NCBI GenBank assembly: GCA_030651765.1
Contig: JAUSBY010000005.1
Span: 186,001 to 250,000, forward strand
Direction of reading: 5' to 3'
Source of the DNA: Coriobacteriia bacterium
GTDB lineage: Bacteria; Actinomycetota; Coriobacteriia; Anaerosomatales; Anaerosomataceae
DNA length: 64,000 nt
Shown here: positions 42,241 through 57,296 of the stretch, one piece after another
Numbering within the stretch: position 1 is the first letter of the stretch
Layout: the number at the start of each line of letters is the position of its first letter
The notes under the pieces: model-generated
Seen by the model: the letters and a program-made list of their open reading frames with translations, nothing else
Database searches by the model: none
What the model was told of the DNA's origin: nothing
Made by a program: the position numbers and the translations under genes

Positions 42241-42392
42241 CCATCCCCACTCATCACCGTGCCTGTAGGACACGCATCCGGGCGCACGATCGTACGCTCG
42301 GGCACTTAACCGTCACGCAAAGGGATGTGAACTGCCCGGCCGACGGTCGTTCGCGGCAGGACTGCTGGAGAGAACCGGCGCTGCCCCGACGG

Positions 42393-42420
42393 TTGCAGCC
42401 GCTGGAGCGCCTGCTATAAT
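42393..42420 (+). promoter_or_regulatory. predicted promoter of tRNA-Asn
   Basis: TTGCAG (42393-42398), 16 bases, then a consensus TATAAT (42415-42420). It ends 29 bases before the tRNA 5' end. Confidence 0.7.
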
Positions 42421-42449
42421 CGCGAGGCGTCGAACAGGCGCGACCACAC

Positions 42450-42525
<76 letters not shown>

Positions 42526-42534
42526 TACACCACC

Positions 42535-42558
42535 GAAGACCCCGCGTGCGGGGCCTTC
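42535..42558 (+). terminator. candidate terminator of tRNA-Asn
   Basis: GAAG-A-CCCCGC and GCGGGG-C-CTTC form a long stem with a single mismatch, 10 bases after the tRNA CCA. No long T-run follows (TTCGT), so strength is unclear. It also lies in the leader of the receiver/HD-GYP gene. Confidence 0.6.
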
Positions 42559-42620
42559 GTACGTTCGCAGGTCGCCGATGGGTACACACAGCATGTCGCG
42601 CAAACAGAATGGAGTGCCCA

Positions 42621-43748
42621 ATGACCGCCACACGTGTGCTCGTCGTCGACGATGACCCCCCGAGCAACTACCTCCTGCAGTCGGTCCTCAAGACCGGCGG
42701 GTACGAGGTCCTCACGGCCGAGGACGGCATCGAGGCGCTCGAGATCGCCCGGTACGAGCACCCCGACCTCGTCGTCACCGACATCCTCATGCCCAGGATG
42801 GACGGCTACCAGTTGTGCCGCGAGTGGCGTGCAGACACCGATCTGGCCAAGATCCCGTTCGTCTTCTACACGGCCAACTACGCCGAGGCCGATGACGAAC
42901 GGTTTGCGCTCTCACTCGGCGCAGACCTCTTCTTGCGCAAGCCGAGCGAACCCGACGCCGTCCTCGCCGAGATCGGCGATCTGCTTGACCGCCAGGTGGC
43001 GGGATCGCTGCCGACACGACGCCCCGCTAGCAAGGACGAGAACCGCGTGCTCAAGGAGTACAACGCTCGCCTCGTCAACAAGCTCGAACAGCAGCTGATC
43101 CAGCTCCATGAGGCCAACGACCTGCTCACGCAGATGCTCACCGGTACCGTCCACGCCATCGGCAAGCTCACCGAGGCGCGAGACCCGTACACGTCCGGAC
43201 ACCAGGAACGCGTGGCGGCCATCGCTGGCGCCATCTCCGAGAAGCTCGGTCACGATCGCCACTTCTGCGAGGGGATCCGCATCGCGGCGCTGCTGCACGA
43301 CATCGGCAAGATCTACGTGCCCGCCGAGATCCTCGCACGTCCGCGCCGTCTGACTGAAGTCGAGCTCGGCATCGTGCGCATGCACCCACAGGTCGCCTAC
43401 GAGGTGCTCACCGGCATCATGTTCCCCTGGCCGGTGGCCGAGTACGTGGTCCAGCACCACGAACGACTCGACGGCAGCGGCTACCCGGCGGGTCTGTCCG
43501 GCGACGCCATACTCCCGGGCTCGCGCATCATCGCCGTTGCCGACGTGGTGGAGGCGATAGCCTCGCACCGGCCGTACAAGACCGCCGCCGGAATCGCGGT
43601 GGCACTCGACGAGATAGACGGCAACGCGGGCACGCTCTACGACACGGATGTCGCCGCTGCCTGCATCGCGCTGTTCGATACGGACGGGTTTGAGATACCC
43701 GAGCCGAGTGCGGGAGCCGGCGGCCCGGTGAAGGCCTACTCCAAGTAG
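42621..43748 (+). CDS. response regulator with HD-GYP output domain
   Basis: A 375-residue cytoplasmic protein. The CheY-like receiver (residues 1 to about 125) has VLVVDDDPP, the phosphoacceptor Asp in [13 protein letters not shown] and the Lys in FLRKPSEP. After a helical linker the HD-GYP domain has [43 protein letters not shown] and [13 protein letters not shown]. Phosphorylation should control c-di-GMP hydrolysis. ATG 42621 ([12 protein letters not shown]) follows GGAG by seven bases. There is no cognate kinase beside it; the orphan PAS kinase at 3379-6402 is a possible partner, which is speculation. It overlaps the convergent rpoD gene by 13 bases. Confidence 0.93.
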   Translation: MTATRVLVVDDDPPSNYLLQSVLKTGGYEVLTAEDGIEALEIARYEHPDLVVTDILMPRMDGYQLCREWRADTDLAKIPFVFYTANYAEADDERFALSLGADLFLRKPSEPDAVLAEIGDLLDRQVAGSLPTRRPASKDENRVLKEYNARLVNKLEQQLIQLHEANDLLTQMLTGTVHAIGKLTEARDPYTSGHQERVAAIAGAISEKLGHDRHFCEGIRIAALLHDIGKIYVPAEILARPRRLTEVELGIVRMHPQVAYEVLTGIMFPWPVAEYVVQHHERLDGSGYPAGLSGDAILPGSRIIAVADVVEAIASHRPYKTAAGIAVALDEIDGNAGTLYDTDVAAACIALFDTDGFEIPEPSAGAGGPVKAYSK

Positions 43749-45238
43749 TCTTTCAGTCGGCTCGAGCGTGACGGGTGTCGGAGCTTGCACAGCGTCTTGC
43801 TCTCGATCTGCCGTATGCGCTCGCGCGTGACGCCAAACTCGCGGCCGACCTCCTCGAGCGTGCGCGGATGCCCGTCATCGAGACCGAACCTCAGCTCAAT
43901 GACCTTGCGCTCGCGCTCGGACAGACTGTCGAGGACCTTCGTGAGCTGCTCCTGCAGCATGCTGAAGCTTGCGGCATCCGGCGGCACGACGGCCTCGCCG
44001 TCTTCGATGAAGTCGCCGAGCTGGCTGTCTTCCTCTTCGCCGATCGGCGTCTCGAGGCTCACCGGCTCCTGCGAGATCTTGAGGATCTCGCGCACGCGCT
44101 CGGCGGTCATCTCCATCTTGTCGCCGATCTCCTCCGGAGTGGGCTCTCGGCCCAGCTCCTGAAGCAGCTGCCGCTGGATGCGGATGAGCTTGTTGATGGT
44201 CTCCACCATGTGGACCGGGATGCGGATCGTGCGGGCCTGGTCGGCGATAGCACGCGTGATGGCCTGACGGATCCACCACGTGGCGTAGGTGGAGAACTTG
44301 AAGCCCTTGCCGTAGTCGAACTTCTCCACGGCGCGGATGAGGCCGAGGTTGCCCTCCTGGATGAGATCGAGGAACAGCATCCCGCGACCGACGTAGCGCT
44401 TGGCGATCGACACCACGAGGCGCAGGTTGGCCTCGACGAGCTGCTTCTTGGCTTCCACGCCGATGCGCTCGATACGCTCGAGACGACGGACCTCGGCGCG
44501 CTCGAGCTTGACGCCCTTCTCGACGGCCTCCTCGAGCTCGGCTACGGCCTCGAGACCGGACTCGATCTTCATGGCGAGGTCGACTTCCTGGCGCGCCGTG
44601 AGCAGCGAGACCTTGCCGATCTCCTTCAGGTACATGCGCACCGGGTCGCTCGTGAGCGGAGCCGACGCGGTCGTCTCCACCTTGCGGCGCGGCTTGCGCT
44701 TGGCCGGAGCCTTGGCCGGTTTCGCGACCACGGCAGCCACCTCCGGCACCTCGGCATCGGCGTCGCGCGGCGGATCGGCATCCTCGTCGACGGGTACGTC
44801 CTCCTCGAGATTCGCGGGGATGTGCTCGTCGGCGATGTCGATGCCGCTCTTCACGAAGAAGGCGTAGACGTTCTCGAACTGGTCTTCCGACAGGTCGATG
44901 TCGGAGAGCGCTCCCTGGATCTCTTCGTCGGTGAGGTTGCCCTTGGCCTTGCCGATCTTGGCGAGCGTCTTGACCGCCGAGAGCTCGAGCTCCGGGGCGG
45001 TCTTCGCCGTCGCGGCCGCCTTCTTGGACGCTGGGGCCTTCTTGGCTGCAGCGCTCGTGGCGGGCGCAGCCTCAGGCTCCACCGTCTTCTTGGCAGGCGC
45101 CTTCTTGGGTGCGGGCTTGGCTGCCGTCTCTTTCTTGGCTGCGGGATCGCTCTTGGCTGCCGGCTTCTTAGCTGCAGACGCTGTCTTGGGTGCAGCCGAC
45201 TCGGCGGCCGCTGGTTGCTTCCTGGGTGCTGCCGTCAC
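43736..45238 (-). CDS. rpoD: RNA polymerase primary sigma factor
   Basis: A 500-residue sigma-70 family housekeeping factor. The first about 85 residues are a low-complexity Lys/Ala/Pro tail, followed by region 1.1-like sequence ([20 protein letters not shown]). Then come region 1.2 ([22 protein letters not shown]), region 2 ([42 protein letters not shown] in two adjoining motifs), region 3 ([13 protein letters not shown]) and region 4 ([31 protein letters not shown]), ending in the usual [14 protein letters not shown] 45238 overlaps the dnaG stop by four bases, the typical macromolecular-synthesis operon order. Confidence 0.97.
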   Translation of the reverse strand: MTAAPRKQPAAAESAAPKTASAAKKPAAKSDPAAKKETAAKPAPKKAPAKKTVEPEAAPATSAAAKKAPASKKAAATAKTAPELELSAVKTLAKIGKAKGNLTDEEIQGALSDIDLSEDQFENVYAFFVKSGIDIADEHIPANLEEDVPVDEDADPPRDADAEVPEVAAVVAKPAKAPAKRKPRRKVETTASAPLTSDPVRMYLKEIGKVSLLTARQEVDLAMKIESGLEAVAELEEAVEKGVKLERAEVRRLERIERIGVEAKKQLVEANLRLVVSIAKRYVGRGMLFLDLIQEGNLGLIRAVEKFDYGKGFKFSTYATWWIRQAITRAIADQARTIRIPVHMVETINKLIRIQRQLLQELGREPTPEEIGDKMEMTAERVREILKISQEPVSLETPIGEEEDSQLGDFIEDGEAVVPPDAASFSMLQEQLTKVLDSLSERERKVIELRFGLDDGHPRTLEEVGREFGVTRERIRQIESKTLCKLRHPSRSSRLKDYLE

Positions 45239-47079
45239 GCGCTGGGCTCCGTCTCCTGGTCGGTCGTTCCGGCTCCGTGCACGCGCAGCTCCTGCTGCCT
45301 GCGCTGTGCGTCGGCGATCTCACCGAACAGCCGGTCGTACGCTTGTCTGTCGCGCTTGGGGTCGAGCGCGCGTAACTCCGCATTCTTACTCAAGATTAGA
45401 CGCCCGAGGGCGAACTCCTTGATACGGGCGGCGACTTCCCGAAACGCATATTCTACTTGTTCCACTTCGTGGGCGTCCACCAACCACCCTGAGAGCATTT
45501 CACCCGCATCCCGATCGCGCGCGGAAACGAAGGCGAACAGGTCCTTGTCTACGACACTTCCGGCGTCGAGGACGAGCTCGAGCACCCGGCGGGCCGTCTC
45601 GTCGGCCACAGCCCCTTCAGCAAGCAAATCCCGTGCCCTGGCCCGAACCGATGGATGGAGCGCAGCGATGCGTACGACCTCTCGCTCGGCCTTGATCTCG
45701 GCACTCAGGCGCACGAGCACGTCCGCAGGTGCGGTCGTGCTCTCCTCACCCGCGCGAGGCGGCTGGCGCCGCGCATGTGGGACGGCGCGCTGTACCGTAG
45801 CGAAGTCGGTCTGGAGCCGTCCTGCCAGGTAGTTGATGTAGTCCTTGCCGAGAAGCGAGTCTCTCACCGGCGTGAGCACCGACGCGGCGTCGACGAGCGC
45901 AGCGCTCCGGCCCTCGGGACGCGTCAGGTCGTGTCCCTCGAGTCGCGTGTCGATGGCGAACTGGAGGAGCGGGACGGCCGACGCGATCACCTCACGCGTC
46001 GCCTCGACACCCTGGGCGGCCACGTGGTCGGCGGGGTCCATCCCGCCCGGGATGAGCGCGACGTCGAGGTCCACCCGCGAGCGTCCGGCCTCGGGTGTGG
46101 CCAACCAGTCAACGAACTCGACTGCCCGAAGCGCCGCCCGTCTGCCGGCCTCGTCCCCGTCGAAGAGGTACACGACGCGCTTGCCGAACCTGCCGAGCAG
46201 CTTGACGTGCTGCTGGGTGAGCGCCGTGCCGAGAGTTGCCACCGCTATCGGGATCCCGGCCTCATGAAGCGCGATCACGTCCGTATAGCCCTCGACGACC
46301 ACGGCGGTGGCCTGCGCGACGATGTCTGCACGCGAGCGATCGAGCGCGAACAGCGTGGCCGACTTGCGGAAGACCGGGGTCTCCTGAGAGTTGAGGTACT
46401 TCGGCTCGCCCTTTCCCACCACGCGACCGCCGAAAGCGATGGCGCGACCGGATAGGTCCGTGATCGGGAACATGATGCGATTGAAGAAGCGGTCCTTCAG
46501 GCTCGCGCCATCGGCGAGTGCCAGGTTGGCGTCCACGAGCTCGTCGCGCGTGAAGCCGGCCGACAGGAGCGCGCGCACGAGCGTGTCACGGCCGGACGGC
46601 GCGTAGCCGAGCCGCCAGCGCCTGGCCACGTCCGAGCCGAATCCGCGTGCAGCCAGGTACTCGCGCGCTTCTGTTGCGCCCGCTGTGCGCGAGGTGGTGA
46701 GCTCTGTGTGGAAGAAGTCGGCGGCGGCCTCGCACGCGGCGATGAGCCGCTCCTTGCGACCGGCCGGAACGCCGGGGCCGCCGTCCTCGACGATGTCGAT
46801 CCGGGCTCGCTCGGCGAGCCTGCGCACCGCATCCGGAAACTCGAGGTGCTCGGCTTCCATGATGAACCCGAACGAGTCTCCCCCACGGCTGCAGCCGAAG
46901 CAGTGCCACAACTGCGTGGTGGGGTCGATCTTGAAGCTCGGCGTCTTCTCGCCGTGGAACGGGCAGTTTCCCCAGAACAGGCGGCCCTTCTGCTTCAAGA
47001 CGACGGTCTCCGAGACGAGCGAGACCAGGTCTGTCGCGTCGCGGACGCGCGCGACGTCCTCGTCGGATATGCGGCCCAC
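45235..47079 (-). CDS. dnaG: DNA primase
   Basis: A 614-residue primase. The N-terminal CHC2-type zinc finger is [11 protein letters not shown] with the distal CFGC. A TOPRIM catalytic domain has [16 protein letters not shown] and [15 protein letters not shown], and a helical DnaB-interaction region forms the C-terminal third. GTG start at 47079 with AAGGAGGT just upstream. It directly precedes rpoD with a GTGA overlap; there is no rpsU gene here. The unusual feature is the pyrophosphatase gene between dnaG and dgt. Confidence 0.97.
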   Translation of the reverse strand: MGRISDEDVARVRDATDLVSLVSETVVLKQKGRLFWGNCPFHGEKTPSFKIDPTTQLWHCFGCSRGGDSFGFIMEAEHLEFPDAVRRLAERARIDIVEDGGPGVPAGRKERLIAACEAAADFFHTELTTSRTAGATEAREYLAARGFGSDVARRWRLGYAPSGRDTLVRALLSAGFTRDELVDANLALADGASLKDRFFNRIMFPITDLSGRAIAFGGRVVGKGEPKYLNSQETPVFRKSATLFALDRSRADIVAQATAVVVEGYTDVIALHEAGIPIAVATLGTALTQQHVKLLGRFGKRVVYLFDGDEAGRRAALRAVEFVDWLATPEAGRSRVDLDVALIPGGMDPADHVAAQGVEATREVIASAVPLLQFAIDTRLEGHDLTRPEGRSAALVDAASVLTPVRDSLLGKDYINYLAGRLQTDFATVQRAVPHARRQPPRAGEESTTAPADVLVRLSAEIKAEREVVRIAALHPSVRARARDLLAEGAVADETARRVLELVLDAGSVVDKDLFAFVSARDRDAGEMLSGWLVDAHEVEQVEYAFREVAARIKEFALGRLILSKNAELRALDPKRDRQAYDRLFGEIADAQRRQQELRVHGAGTTDQETEPSA

Positions 47080-47103
47080 GACACCTCCTTAAGGGGAGAC
47101 GAC

Positions 47104-47141
47104 AATGCTCCCGGGCACCGCACGCGGCACCCGGGAGCATT
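47104..47141 (-). terminator. terminator after hppA
   Basis: AATGCTCCCGGG and CCCGGGAGCATT form a perfect 12-bp stem, with a nested CCGC/GCGG hairpin at its tip. It lies 23 bases past the hppA stop codon and 25 bases before the dnaG start, so it separates the two transcripts or lies in the dnaG leader. Confidence 0.75.
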
Positions 47142-47163
47142 CTACTCTACAGCAGTGACGCGC

Positions 47164-49287
<2,124 letters not shown>

Positions 49288-49363
49288 GGACGTGTGTCTC
49301 CCTTCACGGTGAACGTACGACGAAACGCGTAGGACGCCCACGGGCCCCCTCGGCGCTCACGCG

Positions 49364-49392
49364 ATGATAGCCGACTCTGTATGGAGCGGCAA
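49364..49392 (-). promoter_or_regulatory. predicted promoter of hppA
   Basis: Minus-strand TTGCCG (49387-49392), exactly 17 bases, then TATCAT (49364-49369). This gives a leader of about 70 bases before the ATG at 49287. It lies in the gap after the dgt stop codon. Confidence 0.7.
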
Positions 49393-49421
49393 CAACTCGG
49401 CAACGGCCGGAAGAGTTCGCG

Positions 49422-50474
49422 TTAGCCGCGCCAACGGCTCGGAATCATGAGCCGTTCGTAGGTGCGTATCGCGAAACGGTCCGTCATACCGCTCACGTAG
49501 TCAGTGACCGCCTGGACGAGGTGGTCGTCGTCTTCGGGACGCTCGTCTTCGGGCAGATCATCGGTGTTGGTTAGGTAGTGCGTGAACAGCGTCTGCACGA
49601 CACCGTAGGCCTTCGGTTCCTCGGCCTTCGCATCCGGCGAGAGGTAGACGTGGTCGAACAGGAACGAGCGCAGGTCCATCATCGCCCTGTAGACGTCGGA
49701 TGCCATGGTCACCGTCTCGGATACCGCCGTCGTCTCCACGAGGCTGCGCACCATCGTGGTGATGCGCTGGGCATGCGTGTGGCCGAGCACGCCGCACGGC
49801 GCTTGAGGCAGGTCGTCTTCGGTGAGCACGCCGGCACGGATGGCGTCGTCGATGTCGTGATTGACGTACGCCACGCGGTCCGCGATGGCCACGATCTGCC
49901 CCTCGAGCGTGCCGGCGCGCGTGGAGCCCGTGTGACACCTGATGCCGTCGCGTACCTCCCAGGTGAGGTTGAGCCCGCGGCCCTCGTATTCGAGCGTCTC
50001 GACGATGCGGGAGGACTGCAGGTTGTGCCGGAACGGATACGGCACGTTGGGGTACTCGTCGCGGATCGCCGCCAGCGCGTCGTTCAGTGCGTCCTCGCCG
50101 ATGTGCCCGAAGGGCGTGTGGCCGAGGTCGTGTCCGAGCGCGATCGCCTCGGTCAGGTCCTCGTTCAGGGCCAGTGCCCGAGCCACCGAGCGCGCGATCT
50201 GCGAGACCTCGAGGGTATGCGTGAGTCGCGTGCGGTAGTGGTCACCCTCCGGCGCCAGGAAGACCTGCGTCTTGTGCGACAGACGACGGAACGCCTTGCA
50301 GTGGATGATGCGGTCGCGGTCGCGCTGGTAGTCGGTGCGGTACGGGTCCGGCGCCACCTCGCGCTCCCGCCCACGCGTGGCCGAAGACAGCGCCGCCCGC
50401 GACGACAGACGTGCCGCCTCGGCTGACTCGTAGGCCTCTCGGCTGAGCGTCTCCGGGTGTATGCCGGGCTCCAC
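49422..50474 (-). CDS. dgt: deoxyguanosine triphosphate triphosphohydrolase-like protein
   Basis: A 350-residue HD-domain enzyme that splits dNTPs into deoxynucleoside and tripolyphosphate. The core has RDRDRIIHCKAFRRLSHKTQVF, RTRLTHTLEVSQIARS and the HD pair in ALGHDLGHTPFGHIGEDAL, then HNLQSSRIVETLE and IVAIADRVAYVNHDIDDA. The length fits the short Dgt class. It is the first gene of the dgt-hppA-dnaG-rpoD stretch; a terminator hairpin lies just upstream, after ppdK. Confidence 0.94.
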   Translation of the reverse strand: MEPGIHPETLSREAYESAEAARLSSRAALSSATRGREREVAPDPYRTDYQRDRDRIIHCKAFRRLSHKTQVFLAPEGDHYRTRLTHTLEVSQIARSVARALALNEDLTEAIALGHDLGHTPFGHIGEDALNDALAAIRDEYPNVPYPFRHNLQSSRIVETLEYEGRGLNLTWEVRDGIRCHTGSTRAGTLEGQIVAIADRVAYVNHDIDDAIRAGVLTEDDLPQAPCGVLGHTHAQRITTMVRSLVETTAVSETVTMASDVYRAMMDLRSFLFDHVYLSPDAKAEEPKAYGVVQTLFTHYLTNTDDLPEDERPEDDDHLVQAVTDYVSGMTDRFAIRTYERLMIPSRWRG

Positions 50475-50496
50475 GCGCCTGCCTCTCGATAAGAGA

Positions 50497-50523
50497 AGGG
50501 CGCCGGGGCGATCCCGACGCCCT
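50497..50523 (-). terminator. terminator after ppdK
   Basis: AGGGCG-T-CGGG pairs with CCCG-G-CGCCCT around a short loop, 13 bases past the ppdK stop codon, and is followed on the minus strand by TCTCTTAT. Confidence 0.75.
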
Positions 50524-50535
50524 CGCTCGGGTCGT

Positions 50536-53253
<2,718 letters not shown>

Positions 53254-53298
53254 CTGGCTCCCTCTCTCTCGTACAGACCCCCCGGGGGATGTGACCAA

Positions 53299-53327
53299 AT
53301 GATAGCGTACCCTGCCGGCCCGGATAA
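53299..53327 (-). promoter_or_regulatory. predicted promoter of ppdK
   Basis: Minus-strand TTATCC (53322-53327), 17 bases, then TATCAT (53299-53304). This places transcription start about 40 bases before the TTG start codon. Confidence 0.65.
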
Positions 53328-53361
53328 GCGGACCACCCGCTCTCGCGCACGCAACGGGCCG

Positions 53362-54180
53362 TCAGTCGAGCGTCTCGTACCCCACGCCGATGTGCCGCAA
53401 GATCTCCTGTGCCGACTCCTCCACCGCGCGATTGTCGGTGTGCACCACGAGGCAACCGATACGGCGCATCACCTTACGCGCCTCGGCCAGCTCGGCCTCG
53501 ATAGCGACACGGTCCGCATAGCCCGGCACGTAGCCGCCGAGCTCCTTCATCCGCTCGGTGCGGATCGTGTGGAGGACGTCTACGGTGGTGATCAGCCCGA
53601 ACACACGGCGCGGATCGAGCTCGTAGATCTCCGGCGGCGGCTCGGTACCCGGCGCGAGTGCGACGTTTGCCACCTTCCATCCCTTGAACGCGAGGTACAT
53701 CGCGATCGGGGTCTTGGACGTGCGCGACACGCCGAGCAGCACGATATCGGCCTGCCCGAGCTCCTGGGGGTTGCGTCCGTCGTCGTGGCGCACGGCGAAC
53801 TCCATAGCCTCGATGCGGTCGAAGTACCCCTCGTCGGTGCGGCGGATGCGGCCCGCCTCCCCGGTGGGCTCGCTGCCGCTGATCGCCGTCAGCCGCGCGA
53901 TAGCGGGACCGAGCAGGTCAACACCGACGACGCCACTCTCCATCAGGCGTGACATCTCGGCGCGCAGCGGTTGGTTGACGAGCGTGTAGAAGAAGAGGCA
54001 CTCGTCGCCGCAGTGCTTCCGGACGAGTGTGCGGAGTTCCTCGGGAGTGGTCACCTTCGGCAGCCGCTCGATCTTGAAGGCGTTCGGCTTGAACTGCGAG
54101 ATCGCCGCAAGCGCCACGGTCTCCCCCGTCTCGCCCAGCGAGTCGGACAGCACGTGGATGGTGACAGCTCGTGGCCGCAC
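53362..54180 (-). CDS. PPDK regulatory protein (bifunctional kinase/pyrophosphorylase, DUF299 family)
   Basis: A 272-residue protein that inactivates pyruvate phosphate dikinase by ADP-dependent threonine phosphorylation and reactivates it by Pi-dependent dephosphorylation. Family features are TIHVLSDSLGETGETVA at the N-terminus, the P-loop LLGVSRTSKTPIAMYLA, and KVANVALAPGTEPPPEI. GTG at 54180. It lies just upstream of ppdK, which has its own promoter, and four bases after glyS. PpsR, acting on PEP synthase, is the paralogous alternative; the PPDK neighbour favours the PPDK role. Confidence 0.94.
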   Translation of the reverse strand: MRPRAVTIHVLSDSLGETGETVALAAISQFKPNAFKIERLPKVTTPEELRTLVRKHCGDECLFFYTLVNQPLRAEMSRLMESGVVGVDLLGPAIARLTAISGSEPTGEAGRIRRTDEGYFDRIEAMEFAVRHDDGRNPQELGQADIVLLGVSRTSKTPIAMYLAFKGWKVANVALAPGTEPPPEIYELDPRRVFGLITTVDVLHTIRTERMKELGGYVPGYADRVAIEAELAEARKVMRRIGCLVVHTDNRAVEESAQEILRHIGVGYETLD

Positions 54181-54184
54181 GGTC

Positions 54185-56257
54185 CTACCCCGTCAATCTG
54201 CCGAAATCGGCGAAGTCGGCAAAGAGCCCGGTCAGGCGGTTCAGCAGCGCGAGGCGGTTGTTCCTGAGTCGCTCGTCCGGGTCCATGACAAGCACGGCCT
54301 CGAAGAAGGCGTCCACCGGCGCGCGCAGGTCCGCGAGCGCGGCGAGCGCCGCATCGTAGTCGCCATCGACGGTCATGAGCGCCCGAATGCGCCCGTAAGC
54401 GCTCTCGAGCGCGCTGGCGAGCGCCGACTCCTCGGCACCCATGATCGACGCGTCCGGACTGGTCCCCGCCGAGGCGTCGGCGAGGTTACCGGCACGCTTG
54501 AACGCCACCGAGAGGTCGGCGCCGGCGTCGGTGGCGCGGAATGCCGCAAGCGCGCGGGTGCGCTCGAGCGTGTCGGCGGGGTCCGCCGAGGCCACGGCCA
54601 TGACCGCGTCCACCTCGTCATGGGCGAAGCCGCGGTCGCGCAGCATGACGGCGAGCCGGCCGTCGAAGAACGTCTTGACCACCGGACCCACCTCGTTGGG
54701 ATCGAGTCCGGCGATGACACCCTCGTAGCCGGCCAGCGCGTCGGCGATAGCACGATCGAGGTCGAGACGGACGCCGCCGTCGACGATCATCGTCAGGATG
54801 CCGATCGCCGAGCGGCGGAGCGCATACGGATCGGCCGAGCCGGTGGGGCCCTGCCCGATCGCGAAGATGCCGACGATCGTGTCGAGCTTGTCGGCGATCG
54901 ACACGAGCTTGCCCGCACGGCTTCGCGGCAGCGCATCGCCCGCGAAGCGGGGACGGTAGTGGTCAACGATGGCCTCGGCCACCTCCGGCGCTTCTCCGGC
55001 GGCAAGGGCGTAGCGCATGCCCATGACGCCCTGCAGCGACGTGAACTCGATGACGGCGTGCGTGACGAGGTCCGCCTTGGCGAGGTGCGCGGCACGAACG
55101 GCGTACGCGGCTTCGTCGGGCGGCGCGTCGGCAGCTGCGGCCAGCGATCGCGCGAGCGCCTCGATGCGGGCTACCTTGGCGCCGAGTGAGCCGAGCTTGT
55201 CGTGGAAGACGATGGACTCAAGATCGTGCACGTAGCTCTCGAGCGGTCTGGCCAGGTCCTCACGGTAGAAGAACGCCGCGTCGGCCAGCCGGGCCCGAAT
55301 GACGCGCTCATGACCCGCGATGATCGCATCCGTGCGTTCGGGGTCGCCGTTGTGGACCACGAGGAAGCGTGCGAGCAGGTCGCCTGCCGCATTCTCCACC
55401 GGGAAGTACCGCTGGTGGCTCTCCATCGCCTCCTCGACGATCTCGCGCGGGACGCTGAGGAACTCATCGTCGAACCGGCCGATACCCACGCTCGGCCACT
55501 CAACGAGGTTGACGACCTCGGCAAACGTCTTCTCCGGCACGACCGCGCGTGCGTCGAGCGAAGCCGCGGCGGCGTCGATAGCGTCCCGAATGGACTCGGC
55601 ACGCTCCTCGGCGTCGGCGACGACCATCACCGAGCGGAGCGTCTCGTGGTAGGCACCGGCATGGTCGATGTCGACCGGACCCGCGAGGAAGCGATGACCG
55701 ACGGTGGTGCGGCCGGCCTCGACCCCGCCGAAAGCGACCGGAACGACGACCGAGCCGTACAACGCGACGATCCAGCGCACCGGCCGGATGAAGCGCGTGG
55801 TGCCACTGCCCCAGCGCATGGACTTGGCCCAGTCCAGATCGCCGATGAGCGTGGCGAGCAGGTCGGGAAGGACGTCTTCGGCGCCACGTCCGGCCTCCTC
55901 GACGAGCGCGAAGAGGTACTCTCCGCCCCCGGCTTCCTCGGTGACGAGGTCCTCGACGGCCATGCCACGACTGCGGGCAAAGCCCTCCGCTGCCTTGGTG
56001 GGGTTTCCGTCGGCGTCGAAGGCCGACTTGACCGCGGGGCCTTTGACCTTGAGCGACAGGTCGCTCTGGCGCTCGGCCAGGTCGGTCACCACGAGCGCGA
56101 GACGCCGTGGCGCTCCGTACGAGGCGATGGTGCCGTACGACAGACGCGCGGCGTCGAGCGCTGTCGCGGCGCGGGCCTTGAGCTGGGTCACGGCGTCATA
56201 CAGCGGCACCGACGGAATCTCTTCCACGCCGATCTCGAGCAGCAGGTCGCAACTCAT
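54185..56257 (-). CDS. glyS: glycine-tRNA ligase, beta subunit
   Basis: A 690-residue beta subunit of the two-chain (alpha2beta2) glycyl-tRNA synthetase, giving tRNA recognition. It begins [19 protein letters not shown], has [57 protein letters not shown] and the HD-like [31 protein letters not shown], with a C-terminal anticodon-binding region. ATG 56257 forms an ATGA overlap with the glyQ stop. A two-chain enzyme is unusual among true actinomycetes, which carry the single-chain type. Confidence 0.97.
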   Translation of the reverse strand: MSCDLLLEIGVEEIPSVPLYDAVTQLKARAATALDAARLSYGTIASYGAPRRLALVVTDLAERQSDLSLKVKGPAVKSAFDADGNPTKAAEGFARSRGMAVEDLVTEEAGGGEYLFALVEEAGRGAEDVLPDLLATLIGDLDWAKSMRWGSGTTRFIRPVRWIVALYGSVVVPVAFGGVEAGRTTVGHRFLAGPVDIDHAGAYHETLRSVMVVADAEERAESIRDAIDAAAASLDARAVVPEKTFAEVVNLVEWPSVGIGRFDDEFLSVPREIVEEAMESHQRYFPVENAAGDLLARFLVVHNGDPERTDAIIAGHERVIRARLADAAFFYREDLARPLESYVHDLESIVFHDKLGSLGAKVARIEALARSLAAAADAPPDEAAYAVRAAHLAKADLVTHAVIEFTSLQGVMGMRYALAAGEAPEVAEAIVDHYRPRFAGDALPRSRAGKLVSIADKLDTIVGIFAIGQGPTGSADPYALRRSAIGILTMIVDGGVRLDLDRAIADALAGYEGVIAGLDPNEVGPVVKTFFDGRLAVMLRDRGFAHDEVDAVMAVASADPADTLERTRALAAFRATDAGADLSVAFKRAGNLADASAGTSPDASIMGAEESALASALESAYGRIRALMTVDGDYDAALAALADLRAPVDAFFEAVLVMDPDERLRNNRLALLNRLTGLFADFADFGRLTG

Positions 56258-57141
56258 TCGGCCTCACCGCCTTCGGCCACCGGCGCCGCGTCGGACGTCA
56301 CGCTGGTTGCGTACGCCTCGGCGGCGCCCTTGGCGAGCGCACGGATGCGGCCGATGAAGCTCACGCGCTCGGTCACAGCGATGGCGCCTCGCGCATCGAG
56401 CAGGTTGAAGTAGTGCGAGCACTTGAGGGCCTGCTCGTAGGCGGGAAGGACCGCGCCCGCCTCGAGGACCCGCCGGCTCTCCCCTTCGTGCAGGTCGAAC
56501 AGCTGGCGCAGCATGGCCGTGTCGGCGAGCTCGAAGTTGAACTTGGACTGCTCGCGCTCGTTGCGGAGGAACACATCACCGTAAGTGAACCCGGGCGCCC
56601 ACCGAAGGTCGTAGACGGAGTCGACACCCTGGATGTACATCGCGAGCCGCTCGAGACCGTACGTGATCTCGGCGGGAACGGGGTCGCACTCGATGCCGCC
56701 CACCTGCTGGAAGTAGGTGAACTGCGTGACCTCCATGCCGTTGAGCCACACCTCCCAGCCCAGACCCCAGGCGCCGAGGGTCGGCGACTCCCAGTCGTCT
56801 TCGACCAGGCGCATGTCGTGATCGCGCGGCTCGATGCCGATGGCGCGCAGCGAGTCCCAGTACAGGTCGAGCACGTCGTCCGGGCTCGGCTTCAAGATCA
56901 CCTGGTACTGGTAGTAGTGCTGGAGGCGATTGGGGTTCTCGCCGTAGCGGCCGTCGGTGGGACGACGGCTCGGCTGTACGTAGGCAGTACGCCACTCATC
57001 CGGACCGAGCGCCCGCAGCGTGGTGGCAGGATGGAACGTACCCGCCCCGACCTCCATGTCCTGCGGCTGCAGCACGACGCAACCCCTGTCGGCCCAGTAC
57101 CGCTCGAGGGCCATGATCATGTCCTGGAAGTTGAGTGCCAC
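56254..57141 (-). CDS. glyQ: glycine-tRNA ligase, alpha subunit
   Basis: A 295-residue class II synthetase catalytic subunit. GTG 57141 ([20 protein letters not shown]) gives the canonical start and has GGGGA at a suitable distance; the extended frame from 57261 adds Arg-rich shadow sequence. Motifs are [78 protein letters not shown]. It is co-translated with glyS. The short upstream region shows no T-box (no AGGGTGGNACCGCG-like element). Confidence 0.97.
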   Translation of the reverse strand: MALNFQDMIMALERYWADRGCVVLQPQDMEVGAGTFHPATTLRALGPDEWRTAYVQPSRRPTDGRYGENPNRLQHYYQYQVILKPSPDDVLDLYWDSLRAIGIEPRDHDMRLVEDDWESPTLGAWGLGWEVWLNGMEVTQFTYFQQVGGIECDPVPAEITYGLERLAMYIQGVDSVYDLRWAPGFTYGDVFLRNEREQSKFNFELADTAMLRQLFDLHEGESRRVLEAGAVLPAYEQALKCSHYFNLLDARGAIAVTERVSFIGRIRALAKGAAEAYATSVTSDAAPVAEGGEAE

Positions 57142-57296
57142 TGAAGTCCCCGAATCCTCGTGCCCGACTGAGTGCCGGGTCAGCGTGCCGAGCGTGGCAG
57201 ACAGTGTACACCAGCCGCGCCCGACGGTCGCGCGCGAGCTCGCCCGCCGCCGGCGGCGCACGCGTGGTACCGTGAGGCTCTCACGTAGGAGGATTC

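Noticed and set aside
54029-55189. Plus-strand 386-codon frame opposite glyS
   Set aside because: Shadow of glyS with no recognisable domain and biased composition; the same applies to plus-strand frames opposite the WecB, CWB2 and primase genes.
57142-57296. Possible T-box leader before glyQ
   Set aside because: No AGGGTGGNACCGCG-like antiterminator element and too little room between divergent genes.
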